Shown here one piece after another: positions 42,836-52,597 of a DNA stretch of 64,000 nt. The notes under the pieces were generated by a model that was not told the DNA's origin, ran no database searches, and saw only the letters and a program-made list of their open reading frames with translations. Positions within the stretch are counted from its first letter, which is position 1. The number at the start of each line of letters is the position of its first letter. The translations under genes were made by a program, and so were the position numbers. This DNA comes from Burkholderiaceae bacterium DAT-1 (lineage in GTDB: Bacteria > Pseudomonadota > Gammaproteobacteria > Burkholderiales > Chitinimonadaceae), in the NCBI GenBank assembly GCA_019084025.1, contig JAHRBI010000004.1:248001-312000 (forward strand). Direction: 5' to 3'.

Positions 42836-45800
42836 TTACTCAGCTTTGTCGCCGGATCGAGCAGTTTCAACCAAAATCAGCTCTTCCTGAACAGGTGCCG
42901 AGCGCTCGGATGGCTGAACATCGCGGCGGCGTTTACGTGCCGGAGCGGCAGGTGCATCCACCACAGCAACGGGTTCGAACGCCTTGGTCGCGACCTGAAC
43001 CAGACCTACGTCTTCAGGTGAGGCGATTTCCGGCAGGACAATTGGCGCAACCACTGGTGCAGGTGCTGCTACCACAGTTTCTACAACAGGCGCGCTTACT
43101 TCGACTGCTACCGCTTCAGCTGCTGTATCAGCAACGGACGCTGCGGCAGGCGCCGTAGCGGCAAGCACTACGTCTGTGACTACTTCCACAGCAGGGGTGC
43201 TTACGACTTCTGCTACAACGTCTGCAACCTGAGCGGCTGGCGCTACAACAGGCGTGGCTTCTACAACTGGTGCTGCGACAACTTCCACCACAGGGGCAGG
43301 GGCTTCGATGATCGGCGCAGTTTCAACAGGCTCAGCTGCAGCAACGGGTGCCGGAGCGGCTACGACGTCTGCTGGCTTGGCTGCTGCAGCAACCGGGGTT
43401 GCAAGCTCTGCCACAATCACTTCTGCAACAAAAACTGCTGCAGGTGCCGCTGCGGCCACCGATTCGGTCGATTGTTCCGCGCTGTCGGTTACGGACACGC
43501 CTTGATCCTGCTGGGCGTTGTCCTGACGATCACCACGACCGCGGCGGTTGCGGCGGCGACGGTTACGGCCTTCGCCACTGTCCATGATTGGTTCGGCAAC
43601 GATGATCGCGCTCTCATCTACAGGCTTGGTATCCTGCGATGCGGCCTCGACTGCTGCCACTTCCGTGCGTGGCTGACGCTCGCCACGCGGTTCGCGTTCC
43701 TGACGCGGCTGGCGTTCGCCTCGTGGTTCGCGTTCCTGGCGTGGCTGACGCTCTTCGCGACCCTCACGTTCCTGACGTGGTTCACGCTCAGCGCGCTCCT
43801 CGCGTGCCGCACGTTCTTCGCGAACCGGGCGCTCCTCGCGCGGTTGACGCTCTTCACGCGCCGGGCGCTCGTTGCGCGGCTTGTTGTTTTCAGAGCGGCC
43901 TTCACTATCCTGATTCTGGTTACGACCATTGCGACGCTCGTTGCGGCCATTCTGGCGCGGTTGCTCGTCTTCCTCAATGCGTGGCTTGCCACCTGCAGGG
44001 CGGCGATCTTCGCGTTGTTCGCTGCGTTCGCCATTTTCGTTGCGATCACGGCGACCATCACGGCGACCATCGCGACGACCATTGCGTTCACCCCGTGCCG
44101 GACGCTCCTGAACCACAGGTGCCGGCGCCGGAACAACTTCCTCTTCACCCTTGAAGAAGGAAATGATGCGCGAGAACAGGGACGGCTTTTGTGCCTCAAT
44201 CACTTGTGCTTGCTTGGCCTTGGGCGCTGGCTCAGCCGCAATCGGCGCTGGCTGGCTTGGTGTAATGCCCTTGACCGCAGCTTCCTGACGCGGCTTGACG
44301 GCTTCTGCTTCCTTGGCTGGCTGATAGACTTCATCCGCAGGGACGTCGACCATCTTGTAAGACGGAACGGCATCATCGCCATGATTCAGATCGTCATGGC
44401 GCAGACGCTGCAGATGATAGTGCGGCGTTTCCATGTGAATGTTCGGGATCAGCACCACGCTGACCTTCAGGCGCGATTCGATCGAGAAGATGTCGGCACG
44501 CTTTTCGTTCAGCAGGAAAGTAGCCACATCGACCGGCACCTGTGCGTGGATCGCACCGGTGTTTTCCTTCATGGCCTCTTCCTGAATGATCCGCAGGATG
44601 TGCAGGGCGGATGATTCGATCCCACGGATAAAGCCGGTGCCATGACAGCGCGGGCACGGCTGGTGCGCGGTTTCGCCGAGGCTAGGCTGCAGACGCTGGC
44701 GTGACAGTTCCATCAGGCCGAAACGCGAAATCTTGCCGGTTTGCACGCGGGCACGATCATGACGCAGGGCATCGCGCAGGCGGTTTTCCACCTCGCGCTG
44801 ATTGCCGGCCTTTTCCATGTCGATAAAGTCGATGACGATCAGACCGCCCAGATCGCGCAGGCGCAACTGGCGGGCGATTTCATCGGCCGCTTCGAGATTG
44901 GTACGGGTGGCGGTTTCTTCGATGTCGCCGCCCTTGGTGGCGCGAGCCGAGTTCACGTCAACCGATACCAGTGCTTCGGTGTGGTCGATCACGATGGCGC
45001 CGCCGGATGGCAGCGGGACTTCGCGCGAGAATGCGGTTTCGATCTGGTGTTCGATCTGGAAGCGGGAGAACAGCGGCACATCATCGCGGTAGAGCTTCAC
45101 GCGGCTGACGTTGCCCGGCATCACATGGCTCATGAACTGGCGAGCCTGCTCGTACACGAATTCGGTGTCGATCAGGATTTCACCAATGTCCGGCTGGTAG
45201 TAGTCGCGGATAGCGCGGATCACCAGACTGCCTTCCTGATAGATCAGGAATGGACCGTTCTGTGAGCCGGCAGCGCCTTCAATCGCTTTCCACAGTTGCA
45301 GCAGGTAGTTCAAATCCCATTGCAGTTCTTCGGCGGTACGGCCAATACCGGCAGTACGGGCAATGATGGACATGCCGCCCGGTACTTCGAGCTGATCCAT
45401 CATTGCGCGCAGTTCCTGGCGCTCTTCACCTTCGATACGGCGGGAGACACCACCACCACGCGGGTTGTTCGGCATCAGCACCAGATAGCGGCCAGCCAGG
45501 GAAATAAAGGTGGTCAGGGCAGCGCCCTTGTTGCCACGCTCATCTTTTTCGACCTGGACAATGACTTCCATACCCTCGCGCAGGGCGTCCTGAATACGGG
45601 GACGACCACCTTCACCGCTGTCCTGGAAATAGGAGCGTGCGACTTCCTTGAAGGGGAGAAAACCGTGACGATCGGTGCCGTAATCTACAAAGCAGGCTTC
45701 GAGCGAGGGCTCGATGCGGGTAATGATGCCTTTGTAGATATTGCTCTTGCGTTGTTCCTTGCCGACTGTTTCGATGTCCAGATCAATCAGCTTCTGGCCG

Positions 45801-45859
45801 TCGACAATCGCGACGCGCAGCTCTTCGGCCTGCGTCGCATTGAACAGCATGCGTTTCAT
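42836..45859 (-). CDS. rne: Ribonuclease E
   Basis: Endonuclease that organises RNA decay and processes rRNA and tRNA. The start at 45859 has AGGAGAG nine bases upstream and the usual MKRMLFNATQAEELRVAIVD; the longer frame to 45,898 is rejected. The 1,007-residue protein has the S1 domain (NIYKGIITRIEPSLEACFVD near residue 40), the DNase-I-like catalytic core (ALVSVDVNSARATKGGDIEE near 295, GGLIVIDFIDM near 335) and the zinc-link CPRCHGTGFI near 400. The C-terminal half is disordered: Arg/Glu-rich repeats of the ERQPRQEREPRGE kind at residues 640-730, then Ala/Val/Pro-rich sequence, the expected degradosome scaffold. Confidence 0.95.
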   Translation of the reverse strand: MKRMLFNATQAEELRVAIVDGQKLIDLDIETVGKEQRKSNIYKGIITRIEPSLEACFVDYGTDRHGFLPFKEVARSYFQDSGEGGRPRIQDALREGMEVIVQVEKDERGNKGAALTTFISLAGRYLVLMPNNPRGGGVSRRIEGEERQELRAMMDQLEVPGGMSIIARTAGIGRTAEELQWDLNYLLQLWKAIEGAAGSQNGPFLIYQEGSLVIRAIRDYYQPDIGEILIDTEFVYEQARQFMSHVMPGNVSRVKLYRDDVPLFSRFQIEHQIETAFSREVPLPSGGAIVIDHTEALVSVDVNSARATKGGDIEETATRTNLEAADEIARQLRLRDLGGLIVIDFIDMEKAGNQREVENRLRDALRHDRARVQTGKISRFGLMELSRQRLQPSLGETAHQPCPRCHGTGFIRGIESSALHILRIIQEEAMKENTGAIHAQVPVDVATFLLNEKRADIFSIESRLKVSVVLIPNIHMETPHYHLQRLRHDDLNHGDDAVPSYKMVDVPADEVYQPAKEAEAVKPRQEAAVKGITPSQPAPIAAEPAPKAKQAQVIEAQKPSLFSRIISFFKGEEEVVPAPAPVVQERPARGERNGRRDGRRDGRRDRNENGERSEQREDRRPAGGKPRIEEDEQPRQNGRNERRNGRNQNQDSEGRSENNKPRNERPAREERQPREERPVREERAAREERAEREPRQEREGREERQPRQEREPRGERQPRQEREPRGERQPRTEVAAVEAASQDTKPVDESAIIVAEPIMDSGEGRNRRRRNRRGRGDRQDNAQQDQGVSVTDSAEQSTESVAAAAPAAVFVAEVIVAELATPVAAAAKPADVVAAPAPVAAAEPVETAPIIEAPAPVVEVVAAPVVEATPVVAPAAQVADVVAEVVSTPAVEVVTDVVLAATAPAAASVADTAAEAVAVEVSAPVVETVVAAPAPVVAPIVLPEIASPEDVGLVQVATKAFEPVAVVDAPAAPARKRRRDVQPSERSAPVQEELILVETARSGDKAE

Positions 45860-46433
45860 AATCAACTCTCCTGCACCCGGACGCGCAGGAACGAACACAC
45901 CGGCGGCACTTTAGCCGTCGCGTGGTAAAAAACCGCTAGGGGTGGCGATGCAATAATACCTGCAAGGCTGATGATTCCCTGTTCGTGTTCAAATCTTCAT
46001 GCGCGCCATGTTGCACGCATGGGTATGTTCGTCTGTCGCGGGCAGATGCGACGTAGGCATCTGCAAGTGTCCGGCAATGCATTAAAAATGCTTCATGGGC
46101 GCCGTTGCTTGTGGTGAACGGCGATGACCGGTTCCGGCTGGTTCGTCTTGGTCTGTTTTCCTTGTCAGGCCGCGAATGAGCGGGCAGGCGTCGGTCTTGC
46201 GCACGTGGTGCCAGACGGGATCGGCACGGCAAGAATGTGAACAACGCAGGGAAAAGAACAGAGAAAGACCGCGCGAGCCGGTCGCACGTGAGATAATCAG
46301 ATTTTGATCCCCGCAGATGTTTGCCGGGATCTCCGGGCAACCATTCTGCAGGCCATCGCGGATAAACGGGCTAGACTGATTTGTCTCACACCCGTAAGGT
46401 CCGTTGCGATGGACCATGCAAGTATATGACAAG
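45860..46433. other. Divergent rne-rluC intergenic region
   Basis: A gap of 574 bases between the starts of rne and rluC. No gene is supported. The part nearest rne would be its long 5' leader, which in relatives binds RNase E for autoregulation. The region includes several GC-rich inverted segments but I cannot fix a structure or the promoters from sequence alone. Confidence 0.5.
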
Positions 46434-47390
46434 ATGACTGACACTAGCAAAGTTTCCTGGCTGACTGTTGACGCCGAAGAAGCAGGACAGCGGCTCGACA
46501 ACTATTTGATGAAGCACCTCAAGGGTGCGCCAAAAAGCCTGATCTACCGGATCATCCGCTCGGGTGAGGTACGCGTGGACAAAGGACGTGCCGATGTCAC
46601 CCACCGGATTGCCGCCGGTCAGGTCATCCGCATCCCCCCGATCCGGCTCGCGGAGCCCGATGAATCGCGCAAGGCTGCCGTGCCTGCGCTGGAATTCCCG
46701 GTTATCTTCGAAGATGAAGCGATCATTGCCATCAACAAGCCTGCAGGCGTGGCCGTGCATGGCGGCAGTGGCGTGAGCTTCGGGGTGATCGAGCAGATTC
46801 GTGCTGCACGGCCTCAGGCCAAATTTCTGGAGCTGGTTCACCGACTGGATCGTGAAACATCCGGACTGTTGCTGATTGCCAAAAAGCGCAGTGCGCTGGT
46901 GGCGCTGCACGATATGCTGCGTGATAACCACAATATCGATAAGCGCTACCTGACGATGGTGAAGGGGCATTTCCCTGACCCCAAGCGCGCAATTAAATAC
47001 AAGCTGACTAAATACAACACTGCAGACGGCGAACGTCGGGTAAAGGTTGATCCGGAAGGCATGACCTCGCACACGATTTTTTACCGGCGCACGCTTGGTA
47101 AGGCATCGACTTTGCTGGAATGCGAGCTGAAAACAGGCAGAACCCATCAGATTCGGGTGCATTTGTCCCATGCCGGATTTCCGATTCTTGGCGATGACAA
47201 ATACGGCGATTTCCCGCTAAACAAGGCATTGCAGCGGGCAGGGCTCAAACGCATGTTTCTGCATGCCTGGCGCTTGAACCTCAAGCATCCGCTGTCGGGC
47301 GAGATGCTGTCGCTAGAGGCGCCTCTGCCCAAGGAGCTTCAGCGCTATCTGGATCAGGAAACCGCGCAGGATGAGGGAGCTGCATCATGA
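46434..47390 (+). CDS. rluC: 23S rRNA pseudouridine synthase RluC
   Basis: Converts uridines 955, 2504 and 2580 (E. coli numbering) of 23S rRNA to pseudouridine. The 318-residue protein (ATG 46434; ATG 46416 also possible) has an N-terminal S4 RNA-binding domain (GQRLDNYLMKHLKGAPKSL near residue 20) and the RluA-type catalytic domain with the Asp in LVHRLDRETSGLLLIAKK near residue 140 and LKTGRTHQIRVHLSHAGFP near 230. It is divergent from rne, an arrangement widespread in beta- and gammaproteobacteria, and its end overlaps the next gene as ATGA. Confidence 0.94.
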   Translation: MTDTSKVSWLTVDAEEAGQRLDNYLMKHLKGAPKSLIYRIIRSGEVRVDKGRADVTHRIAAGQVIRIPPIRLAEPDESRKAAVPALEFPVIFEDEAIIAINKPAGVAVHGGSGVSFGVIEQIRAARPQAKFLELVHRLDRETSGLLLIAKKRSALVALHDMLRDNHNIDKRYLTMVKGHFPDPKRAIKYKLTKYNTADGERRVKVDPEGMTSHTIFYRRTLGKASTLLECELKTGRTHQIRVHLSHAGFPILGDDKYGDFPLNKALQRAGLKRMFLHAWRLNLKHPLSGEMLSLEAPLPKELQRYLDQETAQDEGAAS

Positions 47391-48043
47391 GTCGGCGCTA
47401 CGATCTGATCGTGTTTGACTGGGATGGCACACTATCCGACTCTACGTCACTGATCGTGCGATCGATCCAGCATGCTTTTGCTGGCGCCGGTCTGCCGGTT
47501 CCCCCGGATGAAGAAGCGGCACACGTCATCGGATACAACTTGCGCGAGGCGCTGGAATATCTGGCGCCGGGCGCAAATCCAGATCATGTGTCACACGCGC
47601 TAGAGGCCTACAAGGATTACTTTCTGGCGCATGCAGATGAAGTGGTGCTATTCGACGGGGTGCGCGAAGCACTGTCTCATTTTCGCGAAGAGGGGTACTG
47701 GCTGGCGGTGGCCACGGGCAAATCGCGTCGCGGGCTGGATCGCGTCATGGCCGAAGCCGACCTCACGCATTTCTTCGATTTCACCCGCTGTGGCGACGAA
47801 TGTTTCTCCAAGCCGCACCCGCAGATGCTGGAACAACTGATGGAATGGACGGGCGTCGAAGCGCGACGAACCATCATGGTCGGTGACACCACGCACGATC
47901 TGAATATGGCACTCAATGCCAAAGCCGATGCGCTAGGCGTGACCTATGGCGCCCATCCTGTCGAGGCCTTGCATCAATGCAAGCCCCTTGCTGTACTGGA
48001 TCGTTTCACCGAAGTCGATGCCTGGTTAAGAGCGAACGGGTGA
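47387..48043 (+). CDS. HAD-family phosphatase, phosphoglycolate phosphatase-like
   Basis: The 218-residue protein carries the four HAD motifs: nucleophile Asp in VFDWDGTLSDS near residue 10, AVATGKSRRGLDRV near residue 108, the Lys in CFSKPHPQML near 142, and MVGDTTHDLNMALNAKA near 165. A four-helix cap lies between motifs 1 and 2 as in Gph-type enzymes. It overlaps rluC by four bases and is followed after six bases by a Rieske gene, so they are one operon. The exact substrate is not evident. Confidence 0.88.
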   Translation: MSRRYDLIVFDWDGTLSDSTSLIVRSIQHAFAGAGLPVPPDEEAAHVIGYNLREALEYLAPGANPDHVSHALEAYKDYFLAHADEVVLFDGVREALSHFREEGYWLAVATGKSRRGLDRVMAEADLTHFFDFTRCGDECFSKPHPQMLEQLMEWTGVEARRTIMVGDTTHDLNMALNAKADALGVTYGAHPVEALHQCKPLAVLDRFTEVDAWLRANG

Positions 48044-48049
48044 CCAGAC

Positions 48050-48412
48050 ATGGATGTTTCAAGCGAACGCATTCTGATATGCGACAGTGATGCACTGGCT
48101 GATCGTGGCGCAGGTGTGCGCTTTACCGCCAGTTGGGCTGGGCAGTCTGTACCGGCTTTTGTCTTGCGCCACAATGGTGTGCTGAAAGCATTTCTCAATG
48201 AATGCCGGCACGTACCCATCGAGCTGGACTTTAATGAGGGTGACTTTCTTGATCTCACCCGGGAGTACATCATCTGTTCGACACATGGTGCCATGTATCG
48301 TCCGGTGGATGGTATGTGCGTAGGGGGGCCGTGTCGCGGTAAATCCCTATATCCACTGAAGGTCATCGAGGAAGACGGGCAGGTGTATTATCTGCCCGAA
48401 AAGCGAGCCTGA
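48050..48412 (+). CDS. Rieske [2Fe-2S] ferredoxin-like protein
   Basis: The 120-residue protein has the two cluster-binding boxes of Rieske proteins: ECRHVPIEL near residue 45 (CxH) and ICSTHGAMYRP near residue 75 (CxxH), followed by PCRGKSLYPLKV. No membrane anchor, so it is a soluble electron carrier or redox partner. It belongs to the rluC-HAD-Rieske-sppA gene run. Confidence 0.92.
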   Translation: MDVSSERILICDSDALADRGAGVRFTASWAGQSVPAFVLRHNGVLKAFLNECRHVPIELDFNEGDFLDLTREYIICSTHGAMYRPVDGMCVGGPCRGKSLYPLKVIEEDGQVYYLPEKRA

Positions 48413-48468
48413 TCATCAACGCTTCAAATTCGGCTGCACGATGTGAATCACCTAAAGGAATGCATTGA

Positions 48469-49416
48469 ATGAATGAGCAACAATCTCCCGGTTGGGAAAA
48501 GGAAGTGCTGGAAAAGCTGGTACTGGCTAGCCTGAAAGAGCAACGCGCAGCCCGAAACTGGGGGATATTTTTCAAGTTTCTGACCTTCGGCTTTCTGTTC
48601 CTGATCCTGATCCTGATTTTTGGCGCACGTGAAGCCGGTGATGGGGAAACATCCAGCCGTGGGCCGCATACTGCCGTGGTCGAACTCAACGGCGTCATTG
48701 CAGCCGGGAATGACGCCAGTGCCGAGCGGATTAACGAAGGACTGCGTGCCGCCTTCAAGGATCACAACACCAAGGGTGTGATCTTGAAGATCAATAGCCC
48801 GGGCGGCAGTCCCGTACAGGCAGGTCAAATCAATGACGAAATTCGTCGACTGAAGGCGCAATATCCAAAAATCCCATTGTTTGTGGCGGTTGAAGATATC
48901 TGTGCCTCGGGTGGGTATTACGTCGCAGTGGCGGCTGACAAGATTTTTGTCGATAAGGCCAGCCTGGTCGGTTCGATTGGCGTGCTCATGGATGGGTTTG
49001 GCTTCACCGGCGTCATGGATAAGCTGGGGGTTGAGCGTCGCCTGGTGACAGCAGGCAGCAATAAGGGCTTTCTTGATCCGTTCTCTCCTCAGAATCCCCA
49101 GCAGCTCGCCTATGCGCGCGATATGCTGGCGCAAATCCACCAGCAGTTCATCAAGGTGGTCAAAGAGGGGCGTGGCAAGCGCCTGAAGGATGATCCGGAG
49201 CTGTTTTCGGGTCTTGTCTGGAATGGGGAAAAGAGCGTGGCGCTGGGTCTGGCTGATGGCTTTGCCAGTACAGACGTCATTGCGCGAGATATGATTCATG
49301 CTGAGGAACTGGTTGACTACACGCCGCGTCCGCATTGGGCTGAACGATTTGCTAAATCGATTGGTGCCGAAGCTGGCACGCGTTTAGGGGCTGCACTGCA
49401 AGTTCAGCTGAAATAA
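48469..49416 (+). CDS. sppA: Signal peptide peptidase SppA-type, S49 family
   Basis: Membrane serine protease that degrades cleaved signal peptides. The 315-residue protein has one membrane helix near residues 27-47 (FKFLTFGFLFLILILIF) and a single S49 domain: VVELNGVIAAGNDAS near residue 65, INSPGGSPVQAG near 105, catalytic Ser in EDICASGGYYVAVAADKI near 145, and SLVGSIGVLMDGF near 165. The length fits the short single-domain type. It ends before a terminator, the end of this operon. Confidence 0.92.
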   Translation: MNEQQSPGWEKEVLEKLVLASLKEQRAARNWGIFFKFLTFGFLFLILILIFGAREAGDGETSSRGPHTAVVELNGVIAAGNDASAERINEGLRAAFKDHNTKGVILKINSPGGSPVQAGQINDEIRRLKAQYPKIPLFVAVEDICASGGYYVAVAADKIFVDKASLVGSIGVLMDGFGFTGVMDKLGVERRLVTAGSNKGFLDPFSPQNPQQLAYARDMLAQIHQQFIKVVKEGRGKRLKDDPELFSGLVWNGEKSVALGLADGFASTDVIARDMIHAEELVDYTPRPHWAERFAKSIGAEAGTRLGAALQVQLK

Positions 49417-49445
49417 GCCCAGTTTTTGCCTAAAACAGTAGTGAG

Positions 49446-49471
49446 CGGCCCGGACTTGCCCGGGCCGTTTT
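49446..49471 (+). terminator. Intrinsic terminator after sppA
   Basis: CGGCCCGG, loop ACTTGC, CCGGGCCG and TTTT: an 8-bp GC stem, 29 bases after the sppA stop. It separates sppA from the motor gene. Confidence 0.85.
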
Positions 49472-49488
49472 ACTGTGGAGCGCAGAGG

Positions 49489-50295
49489 ATGAAATCCAGG
49501 CGTAGGCAAATGCACGAGGAGCACGACAACCACGAACGCTGGCTGGTATCGTATGCCGACTTTATCACGCTGTTGTTCGCGTTCTTTGTGGTGATGTACG
49601 CGCTCTCGGCTGAAAATAACGGCAAATACAAAATTCTGGCGGACTCATTTGTTCGCGCCTTCAACCTGCCTAATCCCGAAACATCCAACAAGATCCGCAT
49701 GGAGCAGACCGCAGGCGCCATGCCGCCCGCGCTCATCCCCCTGCCCATGAATCCGGTTGCACGCGCGCGGCTGGAGCAAGAAGTGAGGCAGCGCCAAAAT
49801 GAAGAATATCGGATGAAGCAAATGGCGATGGAGTTGCGAAATAGCATGTCCTCGCTGATTGAAGATGGACAGGTGAAGGTGTCGGAAAGCAAGCGTGGGC
49901 TCGCAATCGAGATTAATGCAGCCCTATTGTTTCCTGTGGGCTCCGCTACCTTGCAGGGTAAGGCAGTGAATACCCTGGTAGACATTGCACACAAGGTGGC
50001 AGGGCATGACAACTTGATTCAGATTGGCGGACACACCGATAACGTACCAATTGCCTCGATGCAGTTTCCGTCAAACTGGGAGCTGTCGGCCTCCCGTGCG
50101 GGTACGGTTGTCCGTCTGTTTGAGGCATCCGGCGTAGAGCCTGCCCGTCTGGTGGCCATTGGGTATGCCGATAATCGACCCAAGTCCGGTAACGATTCTG
50201 CTGAGGGGCGGGCTAGCAATCGTCGCGTCACAATCGAAATCCTGGCAGATACTAAACAGGAAGTGGCGACATTACCTGCCGATGCAGTTCATTGA
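49489..50295 (+). CDS. motD: MotB/MotD-type flagellar stator protein
   Basis: Stator subunit that anchors to peptidoglycan and forms the proton path. The start at 49489 has GGAG eight bases upstream. The 268-residue protein has a short basic N-terminus, the membrane helix with the critical Asp (LVSYADFITLLFAFFVVMYA near residue 22), a linker and a C-terminal OmpA-type domain (QIGGHTDNVPIASM near residue 185, SNWELSASRAGTVVRLFEAS near 205). The tail after residue 255 is short. It is named motD for the similarity to the second stator set of pseudomonads and relatives. The MotA-like partner (motC) is not adjacent. Confidence 0.85.
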   Translation: MKSRRRQMHEEHDNHERWLVSYADFITLLFAFFVVMYALSAENNGKYKILADSFVRAFNLPNPETSNKIRMEQTAGAMPPALIPLPMNPVARARLEQEVRQRQNEEYRMKQMAMELRNSMSSLIEDGQVKVSESKRGLAIEINAALLFPVGSATLQGKAVNTLVDIAHKVAGHDNLIQIGGHTDNVPIASMQFPSNWELSASRAGTVVRLFEASGVEPARLVAIGYADNRPKSGNDSAEGRASNRRVTIEILADTKQEVATLPADAVH

Positions 50296-50335
50296 TTCGT
50301 TGGGGGCGTGCAGATGAGTTGCGTGAACCCAAGAA

Positions 50336-50830
50336 TCAGGCTTTGTCGTTCAGTCGACCGCCGCTGAACGCCTGTGGCTGTCCGCTGGCGTCGTAAACAA
50401 GCGGGGAACGGCTGGCGCGTAGAATTTTAATCAGGTGCCGGTTTTGCTGGGTGCGACTTTCGATCAGCTGCCCATTCACCGTATTGCTATCATTGGCTTG
50501 TCTGGCCAGTTCCAGCAAACTCGTCCAGGCTTGAGCGATGGACTGAAACACAACCTCAGGCAATTTGCCATGATTTTCAAGGGGATGTCCTGCTGCCGAT
50601 GAAATCAGTACCCCGTTGATTTCAAACTGCTGCTTGCGTGTTTTAGCCAAGCCTTCCAGCACTTGCGCGTGCAGCGTTTTCTCAGCCGAAAGGCGTTCGA
50701 GTTCCGGAATCGCATTGTTGATCAGCGCGTCGCGTTCAGCTTCCAGCAATGCAACAAAATCCCTGACTGCCTTGATTTCGGCTGCCAGAGATTCATGTAC
50801 GGGTAAGGTCGGGATCGCGATGTCGCTCAC
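50336..50830 (-). CDS. flgN: Flagellar export chaperone FlgN
   Basis: Cytosolic chaperone for the hook-filament junction proteins FlgK and FlgL. The 164-residue helical protein starts MSDIAIPTLPVHESLAAEIK with GTG at 50830 and has the FlgN_dom plan of two long helices (FVALLEAERDALINNAIPEL and FQSIAQAWTSLLELARQAN) with NRHLIKILRASRSPLVYD near the end. The GTG overlaps the flgM stop by four bases. Position after flgM is standard. Confidence 0.88.
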   Translation of the reverse strand: MSDIAIPTLPVHESLAAEIKAVRDFVALLEAERDALINNAIPELERLSAEKTLHAQVLEGLAKTRKQQFEINGVLISSAAGHPLENHGKLPEVVFQSIAQAWTSLLELARQANDSNTVNGQLIESRTQQNRHLIKILRASRSPLVYDASGQPQAFSGGRLNDKA

Positions 50831-51162
50831 TCGTTGTGCTCACCATTTTGTTTGGATAGCAGCTGTTTGACATTTTCAACCAGCTTGTCAGCAATCGCAT
50901 CCGGCCGCACCTTGAATTTGCCGTTGGCGATGGCGTCGCGAATTTCCTCCACGCGCGCAGCGTCAAAGGCCGGCTGGCTGGTCATGGATGTTTCCAGCAT
51001 CTTCAACTTGGCGCTGAAAATCTGGATGTCGTTGGCGGATACGCTACTGCTACCCGTTGCGGCGCTAGAGGACGCCGAACTCTGGTTCCCGACCGACACA
51101 CGTCTGCTTGTGCCGACGGATTGGCCGTTTACAAGCGATTTACCACTGTTATCGATCTTCAT
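50827..51162 (-). CDS. flgM: Anti-sigma-28 factor FlgM
   Basis: Binds FliA (sigma-28) and holds late flagellar genes off until the hook is finished and FlgM is exported. The 111-residue protein (start MKIDNSGKSLVNGQSV at 51162) has the disordered Ser-rich N-terminus and the C-terminal sigma-binding helices (RVEEIRDAIANGKFKVRPDA, IADKLVENVKQLL). It is the first gene of flgMN and lies behind a sigma-28-type promoter at 51226-51252, so it is probably controlled by the factor it inhibits. Confidence 0.9.
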   Translation of the reverse strand: MKIDNSGKSLVNGQSVGTSRRVSVGNQSSASSSAATGSSSVSANDIQIFSAKLKMLETSMTSQPAFDAARVEEIRDAIANGKFKVRPDAIADKLVENVKQLLSKQNGEHNE

Positions 51163-51225
51163 TTTGCTCAATCTCTGCTCGTTGTGTGCCCTGTACAACT
51201 CGTTCTGGGCATCCTGTTACGCAGA

Positions 51226-51252
51226 ATATCGACAGGCTAGCAGGAAACTTTA
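51226..51252 (-). promoter_or_regulatory. Sigma-28 (FliA)-type promoter of flgMN
   Basis: Read on the minus strand: TAAAGTTT, an 11-base spacer, GTCGATAT. The -35 element is a perfect match to the sigma-28 consensus and the -10 differs from GCCGATAA at two positions. It lies about 64 bases upstream of the flgM ATG. The rest of the gap to accA (51,253-51,560) has no gene and must hold the accA promoter. Confidence 0.85.
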
Positions 51253-51560
51253 GGCTTGCGACGGTTTTTTTTACACCTTTTGTCGGTCTGTTGCACCGAT
51301 GCGCGCATCGCTTGACTATCCTTGTGCCACAAGGCTAAACCAGTGTTCCTCAAGCATTCTTGCAGGTTTTTGCGCGTTCAGGCATCCTTTACGATTAACG
51401 GTTTTGAATATCCTGATTTGCCGGACGGTTGCTCGATTTTCGATTGTGTCAATCTTGTAGAACCTTGGCAATTCGCTATCATGGCGGCGATTTACCGGAT
51501 CACCGGTCAACGAATCTTGCTTACGAAGTGCGTGTATCGCGCGGACTTCGGACGGACATA

Positions 51561-52529
51561 ATGAAGACCACATTCCTAGACTTTGAACAACCTATCGCGG
51601 AACTCGAAACCAAAATCGAGGAACTGCGTTTTGTGCAGGATGACTCCGCAGTCGATATTTCTGTGGAAATCGGCCATCTGCAAAAGAAAAGCCAGGAACT
51701 GACCAAGAGCATTTATTCCAAGCTGTCTCCCTGGCAAATTTCGCAAGTTGCGCGTCATCCTCAGCGTCCTTACACGCTGGATTACGTGCGCAGCATCTTT
51801 ACTGACTTTGAAGAGCTACATGGTGATCGCCACTACGGTGACGATCAGGCCATCATTGGTGGCATGGCGCGCTTCAACGGTCAGTCGGTTATGGTGATCG
51901 GCCATCAAAAGGGCCGTGATACCAAGGAAAAGATTCTGCGCAACTTTGGTATGCCGCGCCCTGAAGGCTATCGCAAGGCGTTGCGCCTGATGCAGCTGGC
52001 CGAAAAATTCAATATGCCGGTGATCACCTTTGTGGATACGCCGGGTGCTTATCCAGGCATTGGCGCGGAAGAGCGCGGCCAGTCAGAGGCAATCGGCCGC
52101 AATCTGTTTGAAATGGCCAAGCTCCGCGTGCCGGTGATTGTGACAGTGATTGGCGAGGGCGGCTCCGGTGGTGCACTGGCAATTGCTGTGGGTGACCATG
52201 TGCAGATGCTGCAGTACGCAACCTATTCCGTGATTTCTCCGGAAAGCTGTTCGTCGATTCTGTGGCGTAACACCGGCAAGGCTGCCGAAGCTGCCGAAGC
52301 GCTGGGCATCACATCCAGCCGTCTCAAGACACTGGGGCTGATCGACAAGGTGGTGAATGAACCAGTGGGTGGCGCGCATCGTGATCATCAAGCCATGATG
52401 ATTTCCGTGAAGCGAGCCATCAACGATGCTTTGCGCTCGCTGGAAGGCAAGTCGATTGATGATCTGCTCGATTCTCGTTATGAGCGTCTCCTGTCCTTCG
52501 GCAAATTCAAGGAAGTCGCAGCGGACTGA
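51561..52529 (+). CDS. accA: Acetyl-CoA carboxylase carboxyltransferase subunit alpha
   Basis: Carries out, with AccD, the transfer of carboxyl from biotin to acetyl-CoA, the first step of fatty-acid synthesis. The 322-residue protein begins [20 protein letters not shown] and has [20 protein letters not shown] near residue 70, [20 protein letters not shown] near 155, [20 protein letters not shown] near 195 and [20 protein letters not shown] near 230. Length is normal. The long frame starting at 51,429 is rejected because the conserved start is at 51561. Confidence 0.97.
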   Translation: MKTTFLDFEQPIAELETKIEELRFVQDDSAVDISVEIGHLQKKSQELTKSIYSKLSPWQISQVARHPQRPYTLDYVRSIFTDFEELHGDRHYGDDQAIIGGMARFNGQSVMVIGHQKGRDTKEKILRNFGMPRPEGYRKALRLMQLAEKFNMPVITFVDTPGAYPGIGAEERGQSEAIGRNLFEMAKLRVPVIVTVIGEGGSGGALAIAVGDHVQMLQYATYSVISPESCSSILWRNTGKAAEAAEALGITSSRLKTLGLIDKVVNEPVGGAHRDHQAMMISVKRAINDALRSLEGKSIDDLLDSRYERLLSFGKFKEVAAD

Positions 52530-52597
52530 ACCGTATACAGGGGAACCGTGTACTAGGCATCTCGCATTTGCGGATGACTCACTGCGAATGACTACTG

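Noticed and set aside
43472-44614. A 380-codon plus-strand open frame opposite rne
   Set aside because: It is the antisense of the Arg/Glu- and Ala-rich tail of RNase E; composition bias keeps the frame open. No start context or family features.
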